Assembly (NCBI RefSeq): GCF_014873535.1
Contig: NZ_JADBEF010000001.1
Span: 9,176,001 to 9,240,000 of the forward strand
Reading direction: 5' to 3'
Length of the DNA: 64,000 nt
Source of the DNA: Nonomuraea africana
Lineage (GTDB): Bacteria > Actinomycetota > Actinomycetes > Streptosporangiales > Streptosporangiaceae
In this document: positions 17,191 to 26,281 of the stretch, piece after piece
How the letters are laid out: each line of letters opens with the position of its first letter
Position numbering within the stretch: the stretch's first letter is position 1
The notes under the pieces: model-generated
Database searches by the model: none
Seen by the model: the letters and a program-made list of their open reading frames with translations, nothing else
Told to the model about the DNA's origin: nothing
Position numbers and translations under genes: made by a program

Positions 17191-18164
17191 CGGAGGGCCC
17201 TCCTGGTCCTGATCTGGTAGGCGACGATCGGCGTGACCAGCACGAAGAGGAAGACTGCCAGCGCGGCGCCCTTGCCCGTCTCTCCGTAGCGGAAGGCCTG
17301 GTTGTACATCTCGTTGGCGATGACGCTGGTGTCGAACTGCCCGCCGGTCATCGTGCGGACGATGTCGAAGAGCTTCAGCGTGCCGATCGACTGGGTGACC
17401 AGCACGACGATCACCGCGGGCCTGATCGACGGCAGCGTCACCCTGAAGAACATCTGCGCCGGGCCCGCGCCGTCGAGCCTGGCCGCCTCCACGATGTCGG
17501 AGGGGATGCCCTTGATCGCCGCCGACAGGACGACCGTGGCGAAACCCGCCTGGATCCACACCATCACCACGATGAGGAACAGCGTGTTGAGCGGCGGGTC
17601 GAGCAGCCACTGCCGGGGCTCGCCGCCGAACCACACCACGATCTGGTTGAGCAGGCCGATCTGGTCGGCGCCCTCGGGCCGGTAGGCGTAGACGAACTTC
17701 CAGATGATCCCCGCGCCGACGAACGAGATGGCCATCGGCAGGAAGACCAGCGTCTTGGCCAGCGACTCGAACCTGCTGCGGTCCACGATCACCGCGTAGA
17801 CCAGGCCGATCGCGGTCACCAGCACCGGCATGAGGACGAGCCAGATGAGCGTGTTGCGCAGCACCGTGACGGCCTCGAGCTGGGTGAACATCCACACGTA
17901 GTTGTCGAGGCCGACGAAGCCGCTGCCGTCGCCGCTCATGAACGACAGCAGCGTCGTGCGCACGGCCGGCACGACCAGGCCGATGGCCAGCAGCACGACG
18001 GCGGGGGCGAGCAGGATCGCCGCGTGCAGGCGGGCCTTCTGCCGCATCGGCGCCCGGTCGAGGAGCAGCAGAACCAGGCCGACGACCGCGAGGAACGCGA
18101 CGACGCCGATCAGCAGCTGGGTCAGCTTGGGAGATTCGGCGGCCAGATCGAAGTCCAGGTCCAA
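17187..18164 (-). CDS. sugar ABC transporter permease (MalF type)
   Basis: A 325-residue permease with an extra N-terminal hydrophobic segment (about residues 16-35) before the six-span core, and the EAA loop (DIVEAARLDGAGPAQMFFRVTLP). The start at 18164 follows a 73-bp gap from the binding-protein stop, in which a strong hairpin is found. The additional N-terminal span resembles permeases of the AglF/GtsB kind for alpha-glucosides; substrate remains uncertain. Confidence 0.92.
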   Translation of the reverse strand: MDLDFDLAAESPKLTQLLIGVVAFLAVVGLVLLLLDRAPMRQKARLHAAILLAPAVVLLAIGLVVPAVRTTLLSFMSGDGSGFVGLDNYVWMFTQLEAVTVLRNTLIWLVLMPVLVTAIGLVYAVIVDRSRFESLAKTLVFLPMAISFVGAGIIWKFVYAYRPEGADQIGLLNQIVVWFGGEPRQWLLDPPLNTLFLIVVMVWIQAGFATVVLSAAIKGIPSDIVEAARLDGAGPAQMFFRVTLPSIRPAVIVVLVTQSIGTLKLFDIVRTMTGGQFDTSVIANEMYNQAFRYGETGKGAALAVFLFVLVTPIVAYQIRTRRALR

Positions 18165-18197
18165 AGATCCTCCTGGTGTTCCTTCTGGTGGGGGCGG

Positions 18198-18224
18198 TAC
18201 GGCAGGCGGCGCGCCGCCGCCTGC
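18198..18224 (-). promoter_or_regulatory. strong hairpin between binding-protein and permease genes
   Basis: An 11-bp perfect stem (18198-18208 with 18214-18224) and 5-base loop lies in the 73-bp gap after the binding-protein gene. There is no U-run. As in two other importers of the window, it probably protects or partially terminates the transcript so that the binding protein is made in excess. Confidence 0.6.
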
Positions 18225-18237
18225 CGAACCGGGGGAA

Positions 18238-19572
18238 TCAGGACGTGGGCCAGGAGGCGTCGATGAAGTCGAGCACCGTCTTGGTGTCCTTGCCGTTGAT
18301 CCAGTCGGTCATGCCCTTCCAGAAGGTGCCGGACCCGACGGCGGCCGGCATGAGGTCCGAGCCGTCGAACCTGAACACCGTCGCCGGGTCCCTCAGCATC
18401 TCCATCGACAGCTTGTCGATCGGGTTCTGCGCGTTCGCCAGGTCCACGCCCTTGTTGGCGGAGACGTAGGTGCCGAGCTTCATCCTGGCGTTGGCGTGGT
18501 CGGCGGTGGCCAGGAACCGCTGGAACGCCTTGACCTCGGGCCGGTCGGCGAAGGCCGCGACGAACTCGCCCGCGCCGAGCACCGGCTTGCTGGAGGCGTC
18601 CTTGCCCGGCAGATAGAAGGCGAAGACGTCGCCGTCCTGCGCGACCTTCGTGCCCTCCGGCCAGAAGTTGGCGTAGAAGGAGGCCTGGCGGTGCATCGCG
18701 CACTTGCCGGTGGTGATCGGCACGCCGCCCTCCTGGAAGGCGGTGCTGGCGATCGACTTGACGGGACCGTAGCCGCCGTTGACGTACTTGTCGTTCTTGA
18801 GGATCGCGCCGACCTTGTCCACAGCCGCGACGACCTTGGGGTCGTTGAACTTCAGTTCGTGCGCGACCCACCTGTCGTACTCCTCGGGGCCGAGCTCGCG
18901 CAGGATGACGTCCTCGATCCAGTCGGTCGCGGGCCAGCCCGTGGCCTCGCCGGACTCGATGCCCGCGCACCACGGCTTGACGCCGCTCGCCGCGATCGTC
19001 TCGGTGAGCGTCATCAGCTCGTCCCACGTCTTCGGGACCTGCCAGCCCTTCTCCTGGAAGGTCGAGGGCGAGTACCAGACGAAGGACTTCACGCTGGCGC
19101 CCAGCGGCGCGGCGTAGAAGGTGCCGTCGACCGTGCCGTAGTCGAGCCAGTCCTTGGACCAGCCCTGCTCGGCCAGCGTCTTGACCTCGGCGGGGGCCGG
19201 CTTCAGCTTGCCCGCCTTGGCGAAGCGGGCCAGGAGGCCGGGCTGGGGGAAGAAGGCCAGGTCGGGCGGGTTGCCGCCGTCGGAGCGAACCTGGATCTGC
19301 GCCTCGAACTCGCCGGTGCCCTCGTAGGTGATCTTCATGCCGGTGCACTTCTCGAACTGCTTCCAGTTCTGCTGGAAGAGGTCGGCCTCGGCGTCGCGGA
19401 TGGGGGAGTAGACGCTGACCTTCTTGCCGTCGTGCTTGCCGTACGCGGAGTAGGCGGCGCAGTCGGCCGACGTGCCCCCCTCGGCCCGCGGGTTGGTGGG
19501 AGTGGAGCCGCAGCCGGTGGCGACCAGCGCCAGACCGACGGCCCCGACGAGTAGTCGGGAGGCAATCGCCAT
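18238..19572 (-). CDS. sugar ABC transporter substrate-binding lipoprotein
   Basis: A 444-residue binding protein. ATG 19572 is used because AGGAGG (19584-19579) lies six bases upstream; ATG 19578 would abut that site. The signal peptide ends in a lipobox (LVATGC). The mature protein has family-1 features such as VKSFVWYSPSTFQEKGW and TGKCAMHRQASFYANFWPEG. First gene of the operon with two permeases and a LacI regulator; an operator-like palindrome sits 20 bp upstream of the start. Sugar unknown; proximity to the cellobiose operon suggests a beta- or alpha-glucoside. Confidence 0.92.
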   Translation of the reverse strand: MAIASRLLVGAVGLALVATGCGSTPTNPRAEGGTSADCAAYSAYGKHDGKKVSVYSPIRDAEADLFQQNWKQFEKCTGMKITYEGTGEFEAQIQVRSDGGNPPDLAFFPQPGLLARFAKAGKLKPAPAEVKTLAEQGWSKDWLDYGTVDGTFYAAPLGASVKSFVWYSPSTFQEKGWQVPKTWDELMTLTETIAASGVKPWCAGIESGEATGWPATDWIEDVILRELGPEEYDRWVAHELKFNDPKVVAAVDKVGAILKNDKYVNGGYGPVKSIASTAFQEGGVPITTGKCAMHRQASFYANFWPEGTKVAQDGDVFAFYLPGKDASSKPVLGAGEFVAAFADRPEVKAFQRFLATADHANARMKLGTYVSANKGVDLANAQNPIDKLSMEMLRDPATVFRFDGSDLMPAAVGSGTFWKGMTDWINGKDTKTVLDFIDASWPTS

Positions 19573-19591
19573 GTGCATCCTCCTAGGCCGT

Positions 19592-19603
19592 GAGAGCGTT
19601 CTC
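19592..19603. promoter_or_regulatory. LacI-type operator
   Basis: GAGAGCGTTCTC, a palindrome with a central CG, lies 20 bp upstream of the binding-protein ATG at 19572. The identical 12-mer occurs at 24436-24447, and two perfect GAGAGCGCTCTC versions at 24255-24266 and 24325-24336. The sharing implies one regulator for both operons. Confidence 0.65.
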
Positions 19604-19690
19604 TGAGAATTGTTTGCGCACATAACGAGGTCAATATCGGTGATGTCACGGTTCGTTGGGTGCCCAGGAAATCCCCGGGCTCCCGCCGGC

Positions 19691-21094
19691 TCACAGACCG
19701 TTACGGGTGATCACGTCCCGGTACCACAGGGCGCTGTCCTTGGGGGTGCGCGCCTGGGTGGTGTAGTCGACGTGGACGACGCCGAACCTGCGGCCGTAGC
19801 CCTCGGCCCACTCGAAGTTGTCCAGCAGCGACCACACCAGGTAGCCGCGCAGGTCGGCGCCCTGCGCGATGGCCGCGTGCGCGGCGCGCAGGTGCCCTTC
19901 CAGGTAGGCGAGTCGTGCGCCGTCGTGAACCCTGCCGTCCTCCACCACGTCGTCGAAGGCCGCGCCGTTCTCGGTGACCATGAGGCCGACCCGCGGGTAG
20001 TCGCTCGACAGCCGGACCAGCAGGCGGCTCAGGCCGCTGGGCACGATCGGCCAGCCCATCGCGGTGACGGGGGCCTCCGCGGACGCGAAGCGCACGCCCT
20101 CCGAGCCGGGCCAGGCGGCGTCGGCGGGCAGCCCGGGCCCGTCCTCGACCACGCAGGGGTTGTAGTAGTTGATCCCCACGAGGTCGATCGGCGCGTTGAT
20201 GATCTCCAGGTCGCCGTCCAGGATGTGCGCGGTGCCGCCGTTCCGCCCGGCGGCCTCCAGCACCTCCGCGGGATAGCGGCCGAGCAGCGCGGGGTCGAGG
20301 AACTGACGGGTCAGCAGCGCGTGGACACGGTCGGCGGCCGCCGCGTCGGCCGCAGACACCGCCGCTGCGGGGTCGTTCACCTGGGCGGGCGTCAGCACGG
20401 GAGCCGAGTTGACCACCAGCATGATCTCTTCGGCGTCCGCCGCGCGCAGCGCCCTGGCCGCGAGCCCGTGTCCGAGCAGCAGGTGGTGCGCGGCCCTGAG
20501 CGCGTCATGAGCGGAGGTACGGCCGGGCGCGTGCACGCCGTTCCCGTAGCCCAGGAAGGCCGAGACCCACGGCTCGTTGAGCGTGGTCCAGTGGCTCACC
20601 CTGTCGCCGAGCCGGTCGTGCACGATCGCGGCGTAGTCGGCGAACCGGTAGGCGGTGTCGCGGGAGGTCCAGCCGCCGAGATCCTCGAGCGTCTGCGGCA
20701 GATCCCAGTGATAGAGCGTGACATAGGGCGTGATGCCAGCGTCGAGCAGCGCGTCCACGAGCCTGTCGTAGAAGGCGAGCCCCGCCTGGTTGGCCGCCCC
20801 CGAACCGGTGGGCTGGATCCGCGGCCAGGCGACGGAGAACCGGTAGGCGTTCAGCCCCAGGTCCTTCATGAGCGCCACGTCGTCGCGGTAGCGGTGGTAG
20901 TGGTCGCAGGCCACCTCGCCGGTGTCGCCTTCACGCACCTTGCCGGGTGTGGCGGAGAAGGTGTCCCAGATCGACGGGCCCCGCCCGTCCTCCTTGGCCG
21001 CGCCCTCGATCTGGTAGGACGCGGTCGCCGCGCCCCAGACGAAGTCGTCCGGGAAGACCACGGTCCCCCGAGTCTCCATGGTCGTGATCGTCAT
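19691..21094 (-). CDS. bglC: GH1 beta-glucosidase
   Basis: A 467-residue family 1 glycoside hydrolase. The acid/base Glu is in TLNEPWV and the nucleophile Glu in VTENGAAF; the substrate-binding QIEGA and NAYRFSVAWPRI motifs are also present. No signal peptide, so it cleaves imported cellobiose or other beta-glucosides in the cytoplasm. ATG 21094 overlaps the stop of the cebG-like permease by four bases, so it is the last gene of a cebEFG-bglC operon. The symbol is given by order and similarity to the Streptomyces cluster. Confidence 0.93.
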   Translation of the reverse strand: MTITTMETRGTVVFPDDFVWGAATASYQIEGAAKEDGRGPSIWDTFSATPGKVREGDTGEVACDHYHRYRDDVALMKDLGLNAYRFSVAWPRIQPTGSGAANQAGLAFYDRLVDALLDAGITPYVTLYHWDLPQTLEDLGGWTSRDTAYRFADYAAIVHDRLGDRVSHWTTLNEPWVSAFLGYGNGVHAPGRTSAHDALRAAHHLLLGHGLAARALRAADAEEIMLVVNSAPVLTPAQVNDPAAAVSAADAAAADRVHALLTRQFLDPALLGRYPAEVLEAAGRNGGTAHILDGDLEIINAPIDLVGINYYNPCVVEDGPGLPADAAWPGSEGVRFASAEAPVTAMGWPIVPSGLSRLLVRLSSDYPRVGLMVTENGAAFDDVVEDGRVHDGARLAYLEGHLRAAHAAIAQGADLRGYLVWSLLDNFEWAEGYGRRFGVVHVDYTTQARTPKDSALWYRDVITRNGL

Positions 21095-21900
21095 CCCTTG
21101 ACAGCTCCTTGCATGATTCCTCCGATGATCTGCTTGCCGAGCACGATGAAGACGAGGATCAGCGGCAGGGTGCCCACCGCCGTCCCCGACAGCCCGAGCA
21201 CGTAGTCGTTGACGTAGCCGCTGGCCAGCGTCGAGAGCGCCACCTGCACCGTCGGGTTCTCCGGGGTCAGGACCACCAGCGGCCAGAAGTAGTCGTTCCA
21301 CGCCGACATGAACGTGAGCATCCCGAGCACGGCCGCCGCGGGCCGGGCCGTGGGCAGCACCACGTGCCAGAACAGCCGCCACGTGGTCGCGCCGTCCACC
21401 CGCCCCGCCTCCAGCAACTCGGTGGGCAGCGCGCGCGACAGGTACTGCGTCATGAAGAACACCCCGAACGCGTTCACCAGCGCGGGCACCACCAGGGCGT
21501 ACATCGAGCCGGTCCACTCGATCTTCACCATGAGCATGTAGAGCGGGATGATGCCGAGCTGCGCCGGAACCATCATGGTGGCCACCGTGACCAGCAGCAG
21601 GATGTTCTTGCCCCGGAAGCTCAGCTTGGCGAAGGCGAACCCCGCCAGCGTCGAGAAGAACATCACCGCGACCGCGATCGACCCGGCCACCAGGAACGAG
21701 TTGAGCAGCGCCATGGCGAAGGGCACCGTGTCGAAGACCCGCGCCACGTTGGCGAAGAAGTTGCCGCCGGGCAGCAGCGGCGGCGGCACTTCGGCCAGCG
21801 CCGAGTTGTGCCGCGAGGCGACCACGACGCTGTAGTAGAGCGGGAAGACCGAGAAGAACGCCACCGCCAGCAGCGTCAGGTAGGTGAGGCGTCGTCTCAT
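21091..21900 (-). CDS. cebG: cellobiose-type ABC permease CebG-like
   Basis: A 269-residue permease with six membrane spans and EAA loop (ELLEAGRVDGATTWRLFWHVVLP), ending IIGGIMQGAVKG. It overlaps the 21897 permease stop by four bases. Assigned to the CebG position by operon order with a GH1 beta-glucosidase and a CebR box upstream. Confidence 0.88.
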   Translation of the reverse strand: MRRRLTYLTLLAVAFFSVFPLYYSVVVASRHNSALAEVPPPLLPGGNFFANVARVFDTVPFAMALLNSFLVAGSIAVAVMFFSTLAGFAFAKLSFRGKNILLLVTVATMMVPAQLGIIPLYMLMVKIEWTGSMYALVVPALVNAFGVFFMTQYLSRALPTELLEAGRVDGATTWRLFWHVVLPTARPAAAVLGMLTFMSAWNDYFWPLVVLTPENPTVQVALSTLASGYVNDYVLGLSGTAVGTLPLILVFIVLGKQIIGGIMQGAVKG

Positions 21901-22850
21901 TTAAAGGCACCTCCCATGCGACGGGTCAGCAGGTAGTTCACCCCGGCGGCCAGCACCACGAACAGGAACATCACCCAGGAGGCGGCCGAGGCGTAGCCGA
22001 AGTCGAACTTGTTGAAGCCCAGGTCGTAGACGTAGAGGGCGAGGGTCTGGAACTGGTGGTCGGGGCCGCCGCTGGTGATGCCGCCCGCGCCGCTGCCGGC
22101 GCCGAACAGCAGCGGCTCGGCCAGGATCTGCATCGCGCCGATCGTCGAGACCGTGACGACGAAGACGATCGTCGGCCTGATCATCGGGATGGTGATCTTC
22201 CGCAGCTGCGTCAGGTTGGACGCCCCGTCGAGCGTCGCCGCCTCGTACAGCTCCTTCGGCACGGCCTGCATCGCGGCCAGGAAGATCAGCGCGTTGTAGC
22301 CCGTCCACCTCCACATGATCATCGCGGAGATGGCCACGTGCGAGGTGGCGGTGCCCTCCGCCCACGCGACGCCGTCGATCCCGAACCACGACAGCATCCA
22401 GTTGATCAGCCCGTAGTCGCGCCCGAACAGCTGGCTGAAGATGACCACGACGGCGACCACGCTGGTCACGTTGGGCACCAACAGCGTGATGCGGAAGAAC
22501 GTCTGCGCCCGCAGCGGGCGGTTGAGCAGGTGCGCCAGCCAGATGGCCAGCACCAGCTGCGGCACGGTGGAGATGATGCCGATCGAGAAGGTGTTGAACG
22601 TGGCGTTCCAGAAGTAGCCGTCGCCGAGCAGGGTGGTGAAGTTGTCCGCCCCGACGAAGGTGTGCACGTCGGAGGTGAGCGTCCACTCGTGCAGGCTCAC
22701 CCACGCGGTGAAGATCAGCGGGAAGACACCGAACGCGCAGAACAGCAGGAAGAAGGGGGCGATGTAGGCGTAGGGCGACAGCTTGAGGTCGAGCGTGTGC
22801 CTGACCAGCCGCCGGTGCCCGCGCCGCGCCGTGGCTTGGAGCGTGGCCAT
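21897..22850 (-). CDS. cebF: cellobiose-type ABC permease CebF-like
   Basis: A 317-residue permease. A basic N-terminus precedes about six spans, and the EAA loop is ELYEAATLDGASNLTQLRKITIP. ATG 22850 has AGGA upstream. It follows the binding-protein gene after 56 bases that hold a 14-bp perfect hairpin. Partner of the CebG-like permease. Confidence 0.88.
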   Translation of the reverse strand: MATLQATARRGHRRLVRHTLDLKLSPYAYIAPFFLLFCAFGVFPLIFTAWVSLHEWTLTSDVHTFVGADNFTTLLGDGYFWNATFNTFSIGIISTVPQLVLAIWLAHLLNRPLRAQTFFRITLLVPNVTSVVAVVVIFSQLFGRDYGLINWMLSWFGIDGVAWAEGTATSHVAISAMIMWRWTGYNALIFLAAMQAVPKELYEAATLDGASNLTQLRKITIPMIRPTIVFVVTVSTIGAMQILAEPLLFGAGSGAGGITSGGPDHQFQTLALYVYDLGFNKFDFGYASAASWVMFLFVVLAAGVNYLLTRRMGGAFK

Positions 22851-22870
22851 GCGGGGTCCTTCGGGTGATG

Positions 22871-22902
22871 CGGTACGGCGGGGCGGGCGCCCCGCCGTAC
22901 CG
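22871..22902 (-). promoter_or_regulatory. 14-bp perfect hairpin between cebE-like and cebF-like genes
   Basis: 22871-22884 pairs exactly with 22889-22902 around a four-base loop (22885-22888). It is GC-rich and has no following U-run on the minus strand. The position just after the binding-protein stop is typical of mRNA-stabilising or attenuating structures in importer operons. Confidence 0.65.
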
Positions 22903-22906
22903 GCCG

Positions 22907-24214
22907 CTACTTGATCTTCTGGACGTCCGCGACGACCTGCGCCCACGCCTCGTCGGGTGTCTGCTTGCCCTGCTCGACCCGGCCGAGGCCGTCGCCGATG
23001 GCGATGCGCACGTCGCCCTCCTTCGGGCCGAGGTGCTGCGGCTTGAGGTTGCGCGCCGCGTCGGAGTAGATCTTGCCGATCGGCGCGTCACCGAAGAACG
23101 GCTTGGTGAAGCTCTGGATCGAGGGGTCGTCGTACAGCGCCGGGATCGAGGGGAACGTGCCCTCCTCCTTGAACACCCTCGCCTGGTTGTCCTTCGAGGT
23201 GAGGAAGTCGATCAGCTCGGCCGCCTCCTTGGGGTGCTTGCCCTGCTTGGGGAGCATCAGGTGGGAGCCGCCGCTGTTGCCCGAACCGCCGGGGACCTTC
23301 GCGATATCCCACTTGCCCGTGGCGTCCTTCGCCTGCTCCTGGATGTAGCCGGTCATCCAGGCGGGGCAGATGATCGTGGCGAACGAGCCCTTGGCGAAAC
23401 CGGTGTTCCACGGCGGGGAGAAGGCGGCGAGCTTGGCGGTCAGGTCGTTCTGGGTGAGCTGGTTGGACAGGTCCCAGGCCTTCTTCACCTCGGGGTTGGT
23501 CGCGACGACGATCTGGTCCTGGGCGTCGTAGAGCCCGACGGGCGCCTGGTTGACGATCGCGCGGAAGATCTCGCCGGGGGAGTCGACGAACTTGGCGTCC
23601 TTGACACCGCTCGCGAACTTCTTGCCGGTCTCGATGTACTGCTCCCACGTGGGCCAGAGCTCGGCGACCTTCTCGCGGTCGGTCGGCAGGCCCGCCTTCT
23701 CGAACAGGTCCTTGCGGTAGCACATGGCCAGGCCGCCGACGTCGGTGCCGAGGCCGAGCAGCTTCGAGCCGTCCTTCGACAGGCCCTGCTGCCACTTCCA
23801 GTCGAGGTAGTCGCTCTGGCGCTTGTCCAGGCCGTACTGCTTGAGGTCGTGGAACTTGTCGGCCTGGGCGGTGAACGAGCTGATGTAGCCGACCTCCACG
23901 GCCTCGACGTCGGCCGCGCCCGCGTTCGTGGCCAGCCGCTTGACAAGGTTGTTGTGGTGGTCGTTGAACTGCGTGACCCGCTCGACGATCTCCACGTTGG
24001 GGTGCGTCTTCTTGTACTCCTCGTACAACGGCTTGAAGCCGAAGTCGCCGAAGAGGGCGATGCTGAGCGTCACCTTCTCCGCGGGCTTGCCTGCGGTGGT
24101 GGCGCTGGGAGCCTCGCCGCCACAGGCGGCGAGAGCGAGGGCGAGCGCGGACGCGGTGAGCACCGGTACGGCGAGCCGACCGAAGCGGCGAGCCTGGGAG
24201 TACGGCGTGGCCAT
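22907..24214 (-). CDS. cebE: cellobiose-type ABC substrate-binding lipoprotein CebE-like
   Basis: A 435-residue binding protein. ATG 24214 has GGGAGGG upstream; longer frames add unlike sequence. The signal peptide ends in lipobox ALAAC followed by GGEAPS. The mature protein shows the CebE-like pattern FGDFGFKPLYEEYKKTHPN and an aromatic-rich ligand region (LDWKWQQGL). With two permeases and a GH1 enzyme downstream and CebR-like boxes upstream, import of cellobiose or cellotriose is the best reading. The ATPase must be supplied elsewhere, as MsiK is in Streptomyces. Confidence 0.9.
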   Translation of the reverse strand: MATPYSQARRFGRLAVPVLTASALALALAACGGEAPSATTAGKPAEKVTLSIALFGDFGFKPLYEEYKKTHPNVEIVERVTQFNDHHNNLVKRLATNAGAADVEAVEVGYISSFTAQADKFHDLKQYGLDKRQSDYLDWKWQQGLSKDGSKLLGLGTDVGGLAMCYRKDLFEKAGLPTDREKVAELWPTWEQYIETGKKFASGVKDAKFVDSPGEIFRAIVNQAPVGLYDAQDQIVVATNPEVKKAWDLSNQLTQNDLTAKLAAFSPPWNTGFAKGSFATIICPAWMTGYIQEQAKDATGKWDIAKVPGGSGNSGGSHLMLPKQGKHPKEAAELIDFLTSKDNQARVFKEEGTFPSIPALYDDPSIQSFTKPFFGDAPIGKIYSDAARNLKPQHLGPKEGDVRIAIGDGLGRVEQGKQTPDEAWAQVVADVQKIK

Positions 24215-24254
24215 GGAACCCTCCCTGAGGGCAATGTGGTGATGAGGTCGATGA

Positions 24255-24266
24255 GAGAGCGCTCTC
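24255..24266. promoter_or_regulatory. LacI-type operator (perfect palindrome)
   Basis: GAGAGCGCTCTC, a perfect 12-bp palindrome, begins 41 bp upstream of the cebE-like start. This is the proximal member of a group of four such sites between 24255 and 24447. Confidence 0.65.
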
Positions 24267-24324
24267 CCAGAGAGGTTGCTGGCCCGCCCGCCCCCTGTCA
24301 ACGGAGCGTTTTCGCGACTTCTCG

Positions 24325-24336
24325 GAGAGCGCTCTC
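24325..24336. promoter_or_regulatory. LacI-type operator (perfect palindrome)
   Basis: A second exact GAGAGCGCTCTC, 70 bp from the first. The spacing (about seven helical turns) would allow looping between repressor dimers. Confidence 0.65.
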
Positions 24337-24384
24337 TGAGATTTCGCGGCATTTCCGCAGCTGATGGCATTGACGTAGCGCTGC

Positions 24385-24398
24385 TGGGAGCGCTCCCA
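24385..24398. promoter_or_regulatory. CebR box
   Basis: TGGGAGCGCTCCCA matches exactly the 14-bp CebR operator consensus known from Streptomyces cellobiose/cello-oligosaccharide regulons. It lies about 170 bp upstream of the cebE-like gene. Confidence 0.75.
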
Positions 24399-24435
24399 GG
24401 TTCTGGCCTCGTTTCCAGAGTGTTACCTGGAACGA

Positions 24436-24447
24436 GAGAGCGTTCTC
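24436..24447. promoter_or_regulatory. LacI-type operator abutting the kinase stop codon
   Basis: GAGAGCGTTCTC, identical to the site at 19592-19603, ends one base before the stop codon of the Ser/Thr kinase gene (24448-24450). It is the most distal of the four palindromes before the cellobiose operon. Confidence 0.6.
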
Positions 24448-25347
<900 letters not shown>

Positions 25348-25564
25348 TCGCCCCTCCCAGTTCTCCTCGGGACAAGCCAGCACGAGACCCTTCGGGGAAT
25401 CTACAGCACCCCGATGGATCAGGATCGTCCGCTGCGCGCGCCCGCCGGTTCATGGGGCTGCCGCGCTTGGCCGGGGCGTCGGTCGCAGAGCCACCCGGCC
25501 AGGGCGGTACGGTGGAAGGGTCGTGCCGTAGAGGAACCGGACCGGAAGGGACCGAGGTCGAGAC

Positions 25565-26041
25565 GTGAGGTTGGGGAAACGCCTCTACCAGTGGTTCGCC
25601 GCCCTGGTTCATGAGCTCACCAAGTTCGGCGTCGTCGGCGCCCTGGCGTTCGTCATCGACACGGGCATGCTCAACCTGTTCAACGTGGTCGTCGGCATAG
25701 GCCCGCTGACCTCCAAGGTGCTCGCCACGGTGATCTCGGCGACCTTCGCCTACGCGGGCAACCGCCTCTGGACCTTCCGCCACCGCGAGCAGAGCGGCCT
25801 CGGCCGCGAATACTTCCTGTTCTTCCTGCTCAACGGCATCGCGCTGCTGTTCGGGTTGCTGGTGATCGGCTTCGTCACCTACACGCTCAAGCTGACCGAC
25901 CCGCTCAGCATGAACATCGCCAACATCGTCGGTGTCGGCCTGGGCACGCTGTTCCGGTTCTGGTCCTACCGACGCTGGGTCTTCCTCGAGGCCACCACGC
26001 CCATCCCCGTGGAGCTCCCCGAGGTCAAGCAGCCCCGCTAG
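25565..26041 (+). CDS. GtrA-family membrane protein
   Basis: A 158-residue protein with four hydrophobic helices and the GtrA signature: FGVVGALAFVIDTGMLNLF at the start and GNRLWTFRHRE in the first loop, then FRFWSYRRWVF near the end. Family members flip or assist undecaprenyl-linked sugars used for cell-surface polysaccharides. Start GTG 25565 has only a weak GAGG upstream. The gene stands alone, divergent from the kinase. Confidence 0.88.
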   Translation: MRLGKRLYQWFAALVHELTKFGVVGALAFVIDTGMLNLFNVVVGIGPLTSKVLATVISATFAYAGNRLWTFRHREQSGLGREYFLFFLLNGIALLFGLLVIGFVTYTLKLTDPLSMNIANIVGVGLGTLFRFWSYRRWVFLEATTPIPVELPEVKQPR

Positions 26042-26281
26042 CCCGGCGAAGGGGCGCGCCGAGTTCCGCCACGTCCTCCTCCAGGCAGCGGAGAAAGCCC
26101 GACTGGGCGGGAGAACGAGTCATCCCCCGCACGGACGCGACGTGGATCCGAGCTCGGCGTGCACCGCCTGGCGGTTCAGCCGAGTGTCATGGAGGGCGAC
26201 GCGATCGACGACGTCATCGCCTCGTTCGGGGAGCAGCTGGTGGGCCGCGTCTGACGCGGTGTCGCGCGCGGCCCGCCGCCG
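26042..26281. other. intergenic stretch with a decayed gene tail
   Basis: The 240 bp between the GtrA gene and the IcmF stop contain no intact gene. The only recognisable element is the short oxidoreductase remnant described at 26147-26254. No terminator or palindrome stands out. Confidence 0.5.
26147..26254 (+). pseudogene. possible remnant of a luciferase-like (LLM) oxidoreductase C-terminus
   Basis: In one plus frame this reads SELGVHRLAVQPSV followed by a helix and ends at TGA 26252-26254. This resembles the last strand and helix of F420-dependent luciferase-like monooxygenases (GVxRLxVQP). Upstream the frame has no homologous sequence and no start, so if real it is a decayed fragment about 35 codons long. 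Confidence 0.3.
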
